Shown here in pieces: positions 29,147 through 38,295 of a stretch of 64,000 nt of DNA. The DNA lies in assembly GCF_024505085.1 (NCBI RefSeq), contig NZ_JANIBC010000007.1:1-64000 (forward strand), given 5' to 3'. The notes beneath the pieces were generated by a model, which was not told the origin of the DNA, ran no database searches, and was given only the letters and a program-made list of their open reading frames with translations. The position numbers and the translations under genes were made by a program. This stretch comes from Parvularcula maris (lineage in GTDB: Bacteria > Pseudomonadota > Alphaproteobacteria > Caulobacterales > Parvularculaceae). Position 1 is the first letter of the stretch; each line of letters begins with the position of its first letter.

Positions 29147-29584
29147 ATGGTGCTTCGTCAGCTCTCGGAATGGCTCTTCCCCGGCGACGGTGACGGCGAG
29201 ACCCACCCCACCGCCTATACGCCCCAGCAGGGAGCGTCCGGGCTTCTCGTGGCCGCGGCTCACCGAGACGGGCGCTACACGCTGGTCGAGCAGGACGCCG
29301 TGACGGCGGCGCTCATGAAGCTCTTCATGATTGGCAACCCCGAGGCCACGGCCCTTCGTCAGGAGGCGGACGCCGAGGTCGAGAAGAGCATGAGCTTCGT
29401 TCCTTTCGCGGCGGCGGTGAAGGGACTTCCCAAGGAAGAGCAGGCCGATCTCATCCGCCAGCTCTGGGTCGTGACGTCCGTGAACGGAGAGACCCTGAAC
29501 GAGCACCTCCTCATCTCCTCCGTGCGCGACTTTCTCGGCTTCACCCGCGCCGAAGCCGACGCGCTCAAGCCGGTGGCGGAGTAG
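29147..29584 (+). CDS. TerB-like domain protein
   Basis: A 145-residue all-helical cytoplasmic protein with TerB/tellurite-resistance-like features: LLVAAAHRDGRYTLVEQDAV near the N-terminus (acidic loop like the TerB metal site) and LWVVTSVNGETLNEHLLISSVRDFLGF near the end (landmark). Members bind metal through acidic residues; the role of single-domain forms is unclear and no other ter gene is near. Spacing of 3 bp to apt and 5 bp to panB suggests one operon. Confidence 0.78.
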   Translation: MVLRQLSEWLFPGDGDGETHPTAYTPQQGASGLLVAAAHRDGRYTLVEQDAVTAALMKLFMIGNPEATALRQEADAEVEKSMSFVPFAAAVKGLPKEEQADLIRQLWVVTSVNGETLNEHLLISSVRDFLGFTRAEADALKPVAE

Positions 29585-29589
29585 CGCCG

Positions 29590-30411
29590 GTGTCCGCGCA
29601 GACTGCCGCGAAGAAGGCCACCGCCGCCTCCGTCCGCTCCCGGAAGGGGGGAGAGCCGCTGGTCTGTTTGACCGCCTATGATGCGCCGACGGCGAAGCTT
29701 CTCGACCCCCATTGCGATGTGCTTCTGGTGGGTGACAGCCTCGGTATGGTGGTGCACGGAATGCCCTCCACCGTGGGCGTGAGCTTGGAGATGATGATTC
29801 TCCACGGCCAGGCCGTCATGCGCGGCGCGGACCGGGCGCTGGTGGTCGTGGACCTGCCCTTCGGCAGCTACGAGGCCTCGCGCGAAGAGGCCTTCGCCAA
29901 CGCCTCGCGCGTGGTGCAGGAGACAGGCTGCGGCGCGGTGAAGATCGAGAGCGGCACCTATGCCGCCGAGACCGTCCGCTTTCTGACGGAGCGAGGCATC
30001 CCTGTCATGGCCCATGTGGGCCTTCGTCCGCAGGCGGCGCTGGTGGATGGCGGCTTCAAGGCCAAGGGCCGCACAGAGGAAGAGCGCGCCCGCGTCCTGG
30101 AAGAAGCCGAGGCCAGCGCCGAAGCAGGGGCCTTCGCTATGGTCATCGAGGGCACGGACGAGGAGCTCGCCGCGGAGATCACGCGCAAGGTGGCCTGCCC
30201 GACCATCGGCATCGGCGCCTCGGCGGCCTGCGACGGGCAGATCCTCGTCACCCCGGACATGCTGGGGCTCTTCGACTGGACCCCGAAATTCGTGCGCCGC
30301 TACGGCGATATGAAGAGCGTCATCGAAGAGGCAGCGGAAAAGTATGCGGAGGAAGTGCGCGGGCGCCGCTTCCCCGGCGAAGCGGAGACCTACCGGCTGC
30401 GCAAGGGATGA
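29590..30411 (+). CDS. panB: 3-methyl-2-oxobutanoate hydroxymethyltransferase
   Basis: A 273-residue TIM-barrel enzyme of pantothenate synthesis (adds a hydroxymethyl group to 2-oxoisovalerate). It starts with GTG 29590. Family motifs: LTAYDAPTAKLLD, LLVGDSLGMVVHG (Mg-binding Asp), DLPFGSYE, VKIESG, GHVGL-like MAHVGLRPQ, and CPTIGIGASAACDGQILV (about 200-217). panC is not in the window. Confidence 0.95.
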   Translation: MSAQTAAKKATAASVRSRKGGEPLVCLTAYDAPTAKLLDPHCDVLLVGDSLGMVVHGMPSTVGVSLEMMILHGQAVMRGADRALVVVDLPFGSYEASREEAFANASRVVQETGCGAVKIESGTYAAETVRFLTERGIPVMAHVGLRPQAALVDGGFKAKGRTEEERARVLEEAEASAEAGAFAMVIEGTDEELAAEITRKVACPTIGIGASAACDGQILVTPDMLGLFDWTPKFVRRYGDMKSVIEEAAEKYAEEVRGRRFPGEAETYRLRKG

Positions 30412-30419
30412 GGTGAGCC

Positions 30420-30962
30420 ATGGGCAAGACCTACGACGCCATCGACGAGCGGATCGAAGCCTTCATCGGTAAGCAGAAGATGTTCTTCGTCGCGACCGCG
30501 CCGTCGGGGGAGGGCGGCCACGTCAACCTCTCGCCCAAGGGCTACGATGCCTTCGCGATCCTAGGGCCGAACAAGGTCGCCTACGCGGACCTTGGCGGCT
30601 CGGGCATCGAGACGGTGGCGCATCTCAGGCAGAACGGACGCATCACCATCATGTTCTGCGCCTTCGAGGGGCCTGCCAACATCCTGCGCCTCTACGGTCA
30701 GGGCCGGGTCATCCAGCATGACGAGGAGGGCTTCGGCGATGCCATGAAGCCGTTCCCGAACATCGAGCGTGCACGGAACGTCGTCGAGATCGACGTCACC
30801 CGCATCGCCGATAGCTGCGGCTGGGGCGTGCCCTTCTACAGCTATGAGGGCGAACGCGACCAGCTCGCCCGCTGGGCCGTCAAGGACCCCGAGGACGAGT
30901 GGTGGCAGAAGCGCCGGGCCAAGAACGCCGAAAGCATCGACGGTCTGCCCGGCCTGAAGTGA
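30420..30962 (+). CDS. Pyridoxamine 5'-phosphate oxidase family flavoprotein
   Basis: A 180-residue split-barrel protein: FVATAPSGEGGHVNLSPKG (about residues 23-41) and VAYADLGGSGIETVAHLRQNGRITIMFCAF match the FMN-binding part of the PNPOx-like family. It lacks the C-terminal part of PdxH, so it is not the vitamin B6 enzyme; related proteins are F420- or FMN-dependent reductases of unknown substrate. It follows panB by 8 bp with AGGTGAGCC before the ATG and probably shares its transcript. Confidence 0.82.
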   Translation: MGKTYDAIDERIEAFIGKQKMFFVATAPSGEGGHVNLSPKGYDAFAILGPNKVAYADLGGSGIETVAHLRQNGRITIMFCAFEGPANILRLYGQGRVIQHDEEGFGDAMKPFPNIERARNVVEIDVTRIADSCGWGVPFYSYEGERDQLARWAVKDPEDEWWQKRRAKNAESIDGLPGLK

Positions 30963-30963
30963 C

Positions 30964-31611
30964 CTAAGCCGTCTTGCGCTTGCGCATGGCGAGCGCGCCG
31001 AGGGCCGGGGCGAAGAGCAGCGCCGCCGCCGGGATCGGCGTTTCGGCGGTGATCAGGTCCTGGCCGCTATTGGCGAAGGTGGTGAAGTTGTACGCGCCCG
31101 TGCCCTGCTGGCCGATCATGGCGAGGAACTGGTTGGCGGCGTTCAGCACGCCGCTGCCAGCGCTGACGCTGAAGTCACCGGCGGAGAGGTCGTAGTTGTT
31201 GTCGTCCTCGACGACGATTTCCCAAAGGGCCACCTGGAAACCGGCGGCGGTGCGGGCATCGACCACGAACTCGTAGGACGTCTCGAACAGGGACACGATC
31301 TCGCCCCAGCTGTCGGACCAGTCACCGGAGGTGTCGGTGGTGTCGAAATCCTCGCCCAGGTTCAGGAAGGTCTCCGGCTCGATGCAGAAGGCGAGCACCT
31401 GATCGACGCCGTCGGTGAGGCGGAAGAGGCCAGCGGCGACGCGCTTGGACTGGCCATCGGTGGTGATGGTGACGTTCTTCTTCCAGGCGGGGCTGCCGAA
31501 GGTGCTCGACCCCTGCTTGTCGAGATCGACGATGACGTTGGCGCTGGCGCCGGTGGTGAGGGTGGCGGCGGCGATCACGGCGGCAGCCGCAGCGTTCTTG
31601 AGAATGCGCAT
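30964..31611 (-). CDS. Exported protein with PIPA-type (PEP-CTERM-like) sorting tail
   Basis: A 215-residue protein from the ATG at 31611, with AAGGGG upstream. Signal peptide MRILKNAAAAAVIAAATLTTGASA. The C-terminus is TPIPAAALLFAPALGALAM followed by RKRK, a close parallel to the tail of the protein at 4202-4744. The body is acidic with no Cys pair beyond CIEPE, and resembles surface proteins of the PEP-CTERM class (DGVDQVLAFCIEPETFLN, ETSYEFVVDARTAAGFQVALWEI, landmarks only). The role is unknown. It stops one base after the convergent PPOX-like gene. Confidence 0.72.
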   Translation of the reverse strand: MRILKNAAAAAVIAAATLTTGASANVIVDLDKQGSSTFGSPAWKKNVTITTDGQSKRVAAGLFRLTDGVDQVLAFCIEPETFLNLGEDFDTTDTSGDWSDSWGEIVSLFETSYEFVVDARTAAGFQVALWEIVVEDDNNYDLSAGDFSVSAGSGVLNAANQFLAMIGQQGTGAYNFTTFANSGQDLITAETPIPAAALLFAPALGALAMRKRKTA

Positions 31612-31695
31612 GGTGTCCCCTTGCGGCTGTTGACGATGCCGCAGCCCTCGCAAGGGACGTGCCAAGCTTCACGCCTTGGTAATCCTTTCCCCCCG

Positions 31696-31740
31696 TTGAA
31701 GAGGGTCACGGGAGGGTTATCTCTCCCCATGACCCTCCCG
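31696..31740 (+). promoter_or_regulatory. Overlapping inverted repeats and possible promoter upstream of clpP
   Basis: TTGAAG (31696-31701) and TATCTC (31718-31723), 16 bp apart, may form a promoter. Around them GAGGGTCA (31701-31708) pairs with TGACCCTC (31730-31737), and CGGGAGGGT (31709-31717) with ACCCTCCCG (31732-31740); the two pairings compete. They lie in the 235-bp gap between divergent genes. Confidence 0.4.
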
Positions 31741-31846
31741 TCCGCAGGCGCTTCACCGGGCATTAACCGTGCGCTTGTCACGACGGCTCTCACCTTCTAC
31801 CTGCGCTTGTCCCAGACAAACGCCCTTCCCCTGACCGGAGCCATTG

Positions 31847-32491
31847 ATGTCCGAACGCGACCCGCACGATCTCACCATGAACACGCTGATCCCGATGGTG
31901 ATCGAGCAGACCAGCCGCGGCGAGCGCAGCTTCGACATCTACTCGCGCCTCCTCAAAGAGCGGATCGTCTTTCTCTCCGGCCCCGTGCACGACCAGGTCT
32001 CGACGCTTCTGGTGGCGCAGCTTCTGTTCCTGGAGGCCGACAACCCGAAGAAGGACATCGCCTTCTATATCAACAGCCCCGGCGGGCAGGTCACCTCGGG
32101 CCTCGCGATCTATGACACGATGAAGTATATCCGCCCGGCGGTCTCCACCATCTGCATCGGCATGGCCGCTTCCATGGGCTCGCTGCTCCTGACGGCGGGT
32201 GACAAGGGCAAGCGCTTCTCGCTGCCCAACAGCCGGATCATGGTGCACCAGCCCTCGGCGGGCTTCCAGGGTCAGGCCTCGGACATCGAGCGCCACGCCA
32301 AGGACATTCTCGAAACGAAACGCCGGCTCAACGAGATCTATGTCGAGCATACCGGCCAGGACTACGAGACGATCGAGCGCACGCTCGACCGCGACCACTT
32401 CATGACGCCCCAGCAGGCGCTCGATTTCGGCCTGATCGACCAGGTCTTCGACAAGCGTCTTGCAACCGAAGAGTCGGGCGACGCGAAGTAA
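31847..32491 (+). CDS. clpP: ATP-dependent Clp protease proteolytic subunit
   Basis: A 214-residue serine peptidase subunit. ATG 31847 has GGAG 7 bases upstream; an in-frame TTG sits just before it. Catalytic residues: Ser109 in GMAASMGS, His134 in IMVHQPSAG and an Asp in LDRDHFM (about 183). The [13 protein letters not shown] and [19 protein letters not shown] landmarks are intact. It forms the barrel served by ClpX, encoded 189 bp downstream, and by ClpA. Confidence 0.97.
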   Translation: MSERDPHDLTMNTLIPMVIEQTSRGERSFDIYSRLLKERIVFLSGPVHDQVSTLLVAQLLFLEADNPKKDIAFYINSPGGQVTSGLAIYDTMKYIRPAVSTICIGMAASMGSLLLTAGDKGKRFSLPNSRIMVHQPSAGFQGQASDIERHAKDILETKRRLNEIYVEHTGQDYETIERTLDRDHFMTPQQALDFGLIDQVFDKRLATEESGDAK

Positions 32492-32641
32492 TATTGACAG
32501 GATTGGGGCGCTTGGCCCCGGTTCTGCAACGCCAAATCAACCTGTCCCGCCTAGCTTGCGGTTTGGTGTGATTGCGCAGCGTCCTAAAACGGGGCAGGCT
32601 GCGCCTGATCGGCAAGCGCCGTAGTCACGGGGCGGTGGCAG

Positions 32642-32663
32642 CGTTGCCTGAGAGCAGGCAACG
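32642..32663 (+). promoter_or_regulatory. Hairpin just before the clpX ribosome binding site
   Basis: A perfect 9-bp stem (CGTTGCCTG, 32642-32650; CAGGCAACG, 32655-32663), loop AGAG, only 5 bp before the GAGGAG site of clpX. There is no T run, so it is not a typical terminator; it could affect clpX translation or mRNA processing. Confidence 0.45.
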
Positions 32664-32680
32664 TCACGAGGAGTGATGCG

Positions 32681-33982
32681 ATGAGTAAAGTCAGCAATAA
32701 AGGCGGCAGCGGACCGACGGGCAGCGGCGGCGACGGCAAGAACACCCTCTACTGCTCGTTCTGCGGGAAGTCGCAGCACGAGGTGAGGAAGCTCATCGCC
32801 GGGCCGACCGTCTTTATCTGCGACGAGTGCGTCGAGCTCTGCATGGACATCATCCGTGAGGAGTCGAAGTCCTCGCTGGTCAAGACCGGCGACGGCGTCC
32901 CCTCACCCCAGCACATCCACCAGGTCTTGGACGACTACGTGATCGGGCAGAGCTTCGCCAAGCGCGTGCTCGCGGTCGCCGTGCATAACCACTTCAAGCG
33001 CCTCAACCACGCCCAGAAGAACTCCGATGTAGAGCTCGCCAAGTCGAACATCCTGCTAGTCGGCCCCACCGGCTCGGGTAAGACGCTTCTGGCCCAGACC
33101 CTGGCGCGCATCCTCGACGTGCCCTTCACCATGGCCGACGCCACCACCCTGACCGAGGCGGGCTATGTGGGTGAGGACGTCGAGAACATCGTCCTCAAGC
33201 TGCTCCAGGCGGCGGACTATAATGTCGAGCGTGCCCAGCGCGGCATCGTCTATATCGACGAGATCGACAAGATCAGCCGCAAGTCGGACAACCCCTCCAT
33301 CACCCGCGACGTGTCGGGCGAGGGCGTGCAGCAGGCGCTTCTGAAGATCATGGAGGGCACGGTCGCCTCCGTGCCGCCGCAAGGGGGCCGCAAGCATCCG
33401 CAGCAGGAGTTCCTGCAGGTCGACACGACCAACATCCTCTTCATCGTGGGCGGCGCTTTCGCCGGCCTCGACAAGGTGATCCAGAACCGCGGCGAGGGGG
33501 CCTCGATCGGCTTCGGCGCCGAGGTGAAGGCCGTCGAGGACGACAAGCGCATCGGCGAGGTGCTGCGTGCCGTCGAGCCTGAGGACCTCCTCAAGTTCGG
33601 CCTGATCCCCGAGTTCATCGGTCGTCTGCCGGTCATCGCGACCCTCGAGGATCTGGACGAGGACGCGCTGGTGCAGATCCTCACCAGCCCGAAGAACGCC
33701 CTGGTCAAGCAGTACCAGCGCCTCTTCGAGATGGAGAACACCGAGCTCAGCTTCACCGACGACGCGCTCAAGGCGGTGGCCCGCAAGGCCATCACCCGCA
33801 AGACCGGCGCCCGTGGCCTCCGCTCCATCATGGAGGGCATCCTCCTCGACACTATGTTCGACCTGCCCACCATGGAGGGCGTCGAGGAGATCGTGGTCAA
33901 CGAGGAGGTCGTGGAAGGCCGCGGCAAACCGCTCCAGGTCTTCGCCGAGAACAAAGAAGAGAAGCGCGACCAGAGCGCCTAG
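32681..33982 (+). CDS. clpX: ATP-dependent Clp protease ATP-binding subunit ClpX
   Basis: A 433-residue AAA+ unfoldase. The N-terminal zinc-binding domain has CSFCGKS and ICDECVELC (about residues 25-55). The AAA+ domain has Walker [13 protein letters not shown] (about 127), pore loop AGYVGEDVE (about 161-169), Walker [10 protein letters not shown] and the ClpP-binding loop [14 protein letters not shown] near the C-terminus is sensor 2. With CpdR in the same window the standard CpdR-ClpXP circuit is present. Confidence 0.97.
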   Translation: MSKVSNKGGSGPTGSGGDGKNTLYCSFCGKSQHEVRKLIAGPTVFICDECVELCMDIIREESKSSLVKTGDGVPSPQHIHQVLDDYVIGQSFAKRVLAVAVHNHFKRLNHAQKNSDVELAKSNILLVGPTGSGKTLLAQTLARILDVPFTMADATTLTEAGYVGEDVENIVLKLLQAADYNVERAQRGIVYIDEIDKISRKSDNPSITRDVSGEGVQQALLKIMEGTVASVPPQGGRKHPQQEFLQVDTTNILFIVGGAFAGLDKVIQNRGEGASIGFGAEVKAVEDDKRIGEVLRAVEPEDLLKFGLIPEFIGRLPVIATLEDLDEDALVQILTSPKNALVKQYQRLFEMENTELSFTDDALKAVARKAITRKTGARGLRSIMEGILLDTMFDLPTMEGVEEIVVNEEVVEGRGKPLQVFAENKEEKRDQSA

Positions 33983-34005
33983 CGCTCGGCGACTCACAGA
34001 TGAGA

Positions 34006-34034
34006 AGAGGCCGCCCTCGAGGCGGCCTCTTTCG
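34006..34034 (+). terminator. Terminator after clpX
   Basis: A perfect 10-bp stem AGAGGCCGCC (34006-34015) and GGCGGCCTCT (34021-34030), loop CTCGA, then TTTCG. Confidence 0.8.
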
Positions 34035-34097
34035 TTCTGGCCTAATCAGCTTAGCGGTTGACCGCGCGTGGTGTTGCGATGATCCTCATAATGCGCA

Positions 34098-35147
34098 GTG
34101 AAATTTCTGGGGGCATTGGTGGGGCAGAAGGTGACTGGGTCGAGCTCGTATCTTGAGAGACTCGATGAGCTTGATATCCAGGCTTTCAACGAGAAGACGC
34201 TCGACGGGCTAGCGCAGAAGGAGGTCGAACTCTTTCGCAGTCAGATGAGATCGAGCGTTCTAGAGCCGCTGCGAAAGCGACTGTATCGGTACACCAACAC
34301 CTATCCCGTCGCCATTGCCGCAGGGACGATGCTACTTGCTCTGGTTCCCGGACTTGCCTTCGCCTATCGCGCCTATGCAGAGATGGAACCTTATCCTGGG
34401 GCCGAGACCGCCTTGGGTATGCTAATCTGTAGCGTCTTGGCCCTCCTTGGTGCACGTGTGGTACTGCAGAAGCTGTGGTCAGACGATGCCGGAGAGGCCG
34501 TCAGGCGCAGCTTCGTGGCAGATCTCCGACAGCTCTGCCGAGACAAAGTCGTCCATGAAGTTGGTAGGAGGAGGTCGCTGGCGGCGAGCGATGCCCGGAC
34601 CGAAGATGCCGCCAGGGCACCAGCAGGCGTGGTGCGGTTCGTTCTACTGACCCGTCTATACCGCAGCCTAACCAGAGGGATGGAGGGCGAAGCGGTCGTG
34701 TTGCGACGGAAGCTCGCGGACGCAAAGGACGCTCGGCGCGGCATAAACTTTCTTACAATGGTCCTTCTGACGCTGCTTCTCGGAATGAGCTGCGTCGTGG
34801 TCCCACTGGTCTCGGCCTATGACGTTCGGGAGCCTGGTTTCGTCGCCATCGCGGTGGCGCTTCCGGTGATCACCGCATGTGCGGGCGGGTTCCTTATCAT
34901 CCACGGCTGGCTGAGTTGGCGCTTCGGAATAAAAAGCGACAGGGCCTTCGAGGAAGTCAGGGGCGTTCTCTATCAAGCCCTCGGGTCGGCGAGTGCCAGT
35001 CTCCTCAAAGAGCCGGTGGGGGACGCGAACTACGAACTCTACCCTGGTGACAAGGAGCTCGGGGACTACGGCAAGTGGTTGCAGCAACTCTACGACAACA
35101 AGCGGACGATACAATTCGTATCCCGCAACCCGCGTCCGGGGCGGTAG
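34098..35147 (+). CDS. Hypothetical four-helix membrane protein
   Basis: A 349-residue protein starting at GTG 34098. Membrane helices are expected at about residues 72-93, 104-123, 218-243 and 248-275, in two pairs separated by a cytoplasmic basic region (about 125-215) and followed by a 70-residue soluble tail. The N-terminal 65 residues are soluble and charged. I recognise no family. GC is lower than in clpX or bpt and codon use is less biased, so it may be acquired; it sits between terminators as its own unit. Confidence 0.65.
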   Translation: MKFLGALVGQKVTGSSSYLERLDELDIQAFNEKTLDGLAQKEVELFRSQMRSSVLEPLRKRLYRYTNTYPVAIAAGTMLLALVPGLAFAYRAYAEMEPYPGAETALGMLICSVLALLGARVVLQKLWSDDAGEAVRRSFVADLRQLCRDKVVHEVGRRRSLAASDARTEDAARAPAGVVRFVLLTRLYRSLTRGMEGEAVVLRRKLADAKDARRGINFLTMVLLTLLLGMSCVVVPLVSAYDVREPGFVAIAVALPVITACAGGFLIIHGWLSWRFGIKSDRAFEEVRGVLYQALGSASASLLKEPVGDANYELYPGDKELGDYGKWLQQLYDNKRTIQFVSRNPRPGR

Positions 35148-35153
35148 CCTTCC

Positions 35154-35873
35154 TCAAGCCTGGAGCGGCACCCAGCCCTCGCGGCTGAGGACCTCCAGGG
35201 GTTGGAACTTCGCCTTGTAGTCCATCTTGGGCGAGCCTTTCACCCAGTAGCCCAAGTAGACGTAAGGCAGCCCTAGTTCTCGGGCGAAGCGGACATGGTC
35301 GGCGATCATGAACGTGCCGAGCGAGCGCTTCTCCTCCTCGGGTTCGAAGAAGCTGTAGACCATGGAGAGCCCGTCCTCGAGCCGGTCCGAAAGGGCGCAG
35401 GCAATGAGCCTTCCCCCTTCGTCGCGGTACTCCAGGATGAAGGTGTCCACCGGGGTCTGCTCGACCATCTGCTGGTAGTCGAGCACTGTCATCTCGGCCA
35501 TGCCGCCGCCCTCGTGGCGGTGGTCGAGATAGCCGCGCAGGACGGAGAACTGCTCAGTGGTGACCTTGGCCGGGCGCATCACGCGCTTGAGGTCGCGGTT
35601 CCGGCGGATGGTCCGCTTGAAGCGGTCCTCGCCGAAGCCATCGGCGACAACCCTCACCGCGCGGCAGGCGCTGCAGCCGTCGCAGGCGGGCAGGTAGGCG
35701 ATGTTCTGCGAGCGCCGGAAGCCCCGCTTGGACAGGGTCGCGTTGATGATGGGCGCCTGATCGCCGCCGAGAAAGGTGAAGATCTTCTTCTCGCGCTTGC
35801 CCTCGAGATAGGGGCAGGGGGTCTCGGCGGTGACGTAGAACTCCGAGCGTTGACCCAGGAAGAAGTTGTTCAT
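35154..35873 (-). CDS. bpt: Aspartate/glutamate leucyltransferase (Bpt/Ate family)
   Basis: A 239-residue aminoacyl-tRNA-protein transferase. The N-terminal Cys-rich segment CPYLEGKREKKIFT and CDGCSACRAVRV (about residues 53-64) and the C-terminal SLGTFMIADHVRFAREL and YVYLGYWVKGSPKMDYKAKFQP (landmarks) are family signatures. It attaches Leu (or Arg) to N-terminal Asp/Glu, marking proteins for ClpAP through ClpS. Common annotation in alphaproteobacteria is arginyltransferase; leucyl specificity is inferred from the bacterial Bpt type. Confidence 0.9.
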   Translation of the reverse strand: MNNFFLGQRSEFYVTAETPCPYLEGKREKKIFTFLGGDQAPIINATLSKRGFRRSQNIAYLPACDGCSACRAVRVVADGFGEDRFKRTIRRNRDLKRVMRPAKVTTEQFSVLRGYLDHRHEGGGMAEMTVLDYQQMVEQTPVDTFILEYRDEGGRLIACALSDRLEDGLSMVYSFFEPEEEKRSLGTFMIADHVRFARELGLPYVYLGYWVKGSPKMDYKAKFQPLEVLSREGWVPLQA

Positions 35874-35996
35874 GCCGCTCTCTTCCCGCTCATCCGCGCC
35901 CCGGCCGGGCCACTAGCAGACGGGGGATGAGAAAGCCCTACCGCCTGAGCCTCTTAAGATGAATCGGTTGGTAACGCCTGGCAAGCCGCCGGGCGA

Positions 35997-37847
35997 TCAA
36001 AGAAGGCCTGCTGCCTTGAAGTAGACCGGCGCCACCAGCGTGTAGACCAGCCACAAAAGCACGGTCAGCGGCACGCCGACGGTGATGAAGTCCCTGAAAC
36101 GGTAGTGGCCCGGACCCATGACGAGGAGGTTTGTCTGGTAGGCGACCGGCGTCGCGAAGGAGCAGTTGGCCGCGTAGATGATGGTGAGCACCAGCACCGC
36201 AGGCTCGATCCCCGCCGCCTGGGCCGAGCTGACGGCGATGGGCGTCAGGAGGACGGCGGTGGCGTTGTTGCTGAGAAGGTTGGTGAGGATTGCCGTGATC
36301 CCGAACAGGACCGCGATGAGGAGGGTGACCCCGCCTGTCTCCGCCAGGGGCACGATGAAAGAGGCGAGGTAGTTCGCCCCGCCGGTTCTCTCCAGCGCCA
36401 CACCCAGCGCAAGCGCCACGCCGACGAGGAGGTAGACCCGCCTGTCCACGGCGCGGCTTGCCTGGCGCACGTTGAGGCATCCGGTGGCGACCATCAGCAT
36501 GGCGCCCGCCAGCGCCGCGACAGCAATCGGCAGGAAACCCGTCGAGGCCGAGGCCACCACCCCCACAAAGATCATCGCCGCGTAGCGCGCATGGGCGGGG
36601 TCCTGAATCTCCTGCATCGACTTCTCGAGCATGATGATGTCGCGGTCGCCGCGCAGGGCCTGCACGTCCGAGCGGTCGCCGAGGATCAGCAGCACATCCC
36701 CGGCCTCGAGCCGGATCGAGGCCACCTCGGTGCGGATCATGCGGCTGCGCCGCTGCAGACCGACGATGACGCAGTTGGTCTGGAAGCGGAAGCGGATCTG
36801 GTTGATCGAGCGGCCGATGACGCGGGAGCCGGGGGCCACCACCGCCTCCACCATGGTCAGCTCGCCCGAAGCGCCCTCCAAGACCTCCACCTCGCTCATG
36901 AAGCTGTTGAGGATCTCGGGCCTCTTGCGGAGAAGGTTGGTGAGGGTCGTCCTCGTGCCCGCCACGATGACTTTGTCGCCAAGGCGCAGGACGGTGTCGT
37001 CGAAGGGCGGCAGGATCACCTCGTCCCGGCGCTGGATCATGCGCACGGTGATGTCCGGGAGCTGGTCGAACATGCCTGCCTTGGGCGAGGCGCCGATCAG
37101 CGGGTTGCCGCGATCCACCGTGATCTGCGCCACGAACTGCCGCCCGTCCGGCTCGGCTAGCTCGTTGGGCCCGTCCCGGTTGGGCAGGAGAAAGCGCGAG
37201 GCGACCAGAAGGTAAGCCGAACCTACCGCCACCATGACAAGGCCCATGGGCATCAGCGAGAAGAAGCTCAGCGTCTCGCCGCCCGCGACCCTGAAGGCCT
37301 CGACGGCCAGAAGGTTGGTGGAGGAGCCGATCGTGGTGCACATGCCGCCGAGGATCGACAGGAAGGAGAGCGGCATCATCATCTTCGAGCTCGAGATGCC
37401 GCCCTGGGCCGCGATGGCCCCGATGATCGGCACGAACATCACCACCACCGGCGTGTTGTTCAGGAACGCCGAAACCACCATGATGAAGGCGAAGATCGCC
37501 ACCACGGCGAGGCCCTTGAAGCGCTCATAGGCGCTGACCAGCACGCGGGTGGGATACTCCAAAGCGCCGGACTGGTACATGCCCTGGCCGACGATCAGCA
37601 GGCCTAGAATAGCGAAGAGGGCGGGGCTCGCGAAACCCATCAGCAGGCTCGTCGGGTCGAGGAGGATCTCCCCCGTCTCCGCCTGGCGGTAGGGGTCGAG
37701 CGCGAAGGGAACGATCAAGGCGCTCAGCACCGCGCCGGAGACGAGCTCGATGGAGAACTTGTCGGCGGCATAGGCGATCACCGCCCCGGCGATCACCACC
37801 AGCACGTACCACATCGCCCACTGCTGAAGAACTTCCTCCATACCCAC
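35997..37847 (-). CDS. SLC13-family permease with two TrkA-C (RCK) domains
   Basis: A 616-residue inner-membrane transporter with about 11 helices. An N-terminal CitMHS/ArsB-like half (about 1-200, including FNNTPVVVMFVPI-like FLNNTPVVVMFVPIIGAIA and GSSTNLLAVEA), a central soluble insert with two RCK_C domains (about 210-400, each with the VILPPFDDTVLRLGDKVIVAG or RLEAGDVLLILG type end), and a second membrane half with LLSNNATAVLLTPIAVSSA (landmarks). Relatives move sulfate, citrate or dicarboxylates with Na+ or H+. The substrate is unknown. Confidence 0.85.
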   Translation of the reverse strand: MGMEEVLQQWAMWYVLVVIAGAVIAYAADKFSIELVSGAVLSALIVPFALDPYRQAETGEILLDPTSLLMGFASPALFAILGLLIVGQGMYQSGALEYPTRVLVSAYERFKGLAVVAIFAFIMVVSAFLNNTPVVVMFVPIIGAIAAQGGISSSKMMMPLSFLSILGGMCTTIGSSTNLLAVEAFRVAGGETLSFFSLMPMGLVMVAVGSAYLLVASRFLLPNRDGPNELAEPDGRQFVAQITVDRGNPLIGASPKAGMFDQLPDITVRMIQRRDEVILPPFDDTVLRLGDKVIVAGTRTTLTNLLRKRPEILNSFMSEVEVLEGASGELTMVEAVVAPGSRVIGRSINQIRFRFQTNCVIVGLQRRSRMIRTEVASIRLEAGDVLLILGDRSDVQALRGDRDIIMLEKSMQEIQDPAHARYAAMIFVGVVASASTGFLPIAVAALAGAMLMVATGCLNVRQASRAVDRRVYLLVGVALALGVALERTGGANYLASFIVPLAETGGVTLLIAVLFGITAILTNLLSNNATAVLLTPIAVSSAQAAGIEPAVLVLTIIYAANCSFATPVAYQTNLLVMGPGHYRFRDFITVGVPLTVLLWLVYTLVAPVYFKAAGLL

Positions 37848-37916
37848 TGGCGATAGAGCTCCGAAGCGTCTCGCCCGCTTGGGGGGTGGGCGACATGACA
37901 GAACGTCGAGGTTTGC

Positions 37917-37949
37917 CTCAACCCGCGATGCTGCGCAACGCGGGTTGAG
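37917..37949. other. Strong hairpin upstream of the SLC13 permease gene
   Basis: Perfect 11-bp arms CTCAACCCGCG (37917-37927) and CGCGGGTTGAG (37939-37949) with an 11-nt loop, followed by TTATTT on the plus strand. No plus-strand gene ends here, so it is not an obvious terminator. It sits 70 bp upstream of the permease start, in a 448-bp gap. Confidence 0.5.
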
Positions 37950-38050
37950 TTATTTGCTGGGCGCTACCGCTCGCTCGCGCTCGCTACTTGAGCGCCGGCT
38001 CGACTTCGCTTTCGCTTCGCTCGCGTTCCTAGCGGGAGGGCGTGGCGTGT

Positions 38051-38211
38051 CTCACCTCTCCCGCCTGCGGGAGAGGTCGAAATCTATCTGATTTCGGGTG
38101 AGGGGATCGGCGAAGCCGTAAAGCCTGAGAAGCTGACCTGCGCGCATAGCCCCCTTAACCCTCGGTCCGTTGGTCGTATACGCCCAACCCCGCAAGCGGG
38201 AGAGGGAGGCG
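38051..38211. repeat. Intergenic composite repeat, family C copy 3 (reverse)
   Basis: CTCTCCCGCCTGCGGGAGAGG at the left (given as a landmark in two arms CTCTCCCGC and GCGGGAGAG), then TCGAAATCTATCTGATTTCG GGTGAGGGG, a longer unrelated centre, and the end hairpin CCGCAAGCGG-AGAGGGAGG. It is the reverse complement of the copy at 53036-53182 at its ends, with an altered middle. Confidence 0.65.
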
Positions 38212-38295
38212 CTAGTTTTCCATGCCACTCTTTAGCGAGACACCCCCAAATCCCGCGTAGACAGCGCCCACGGCTTCCCTTACGGCCCTGAAACT

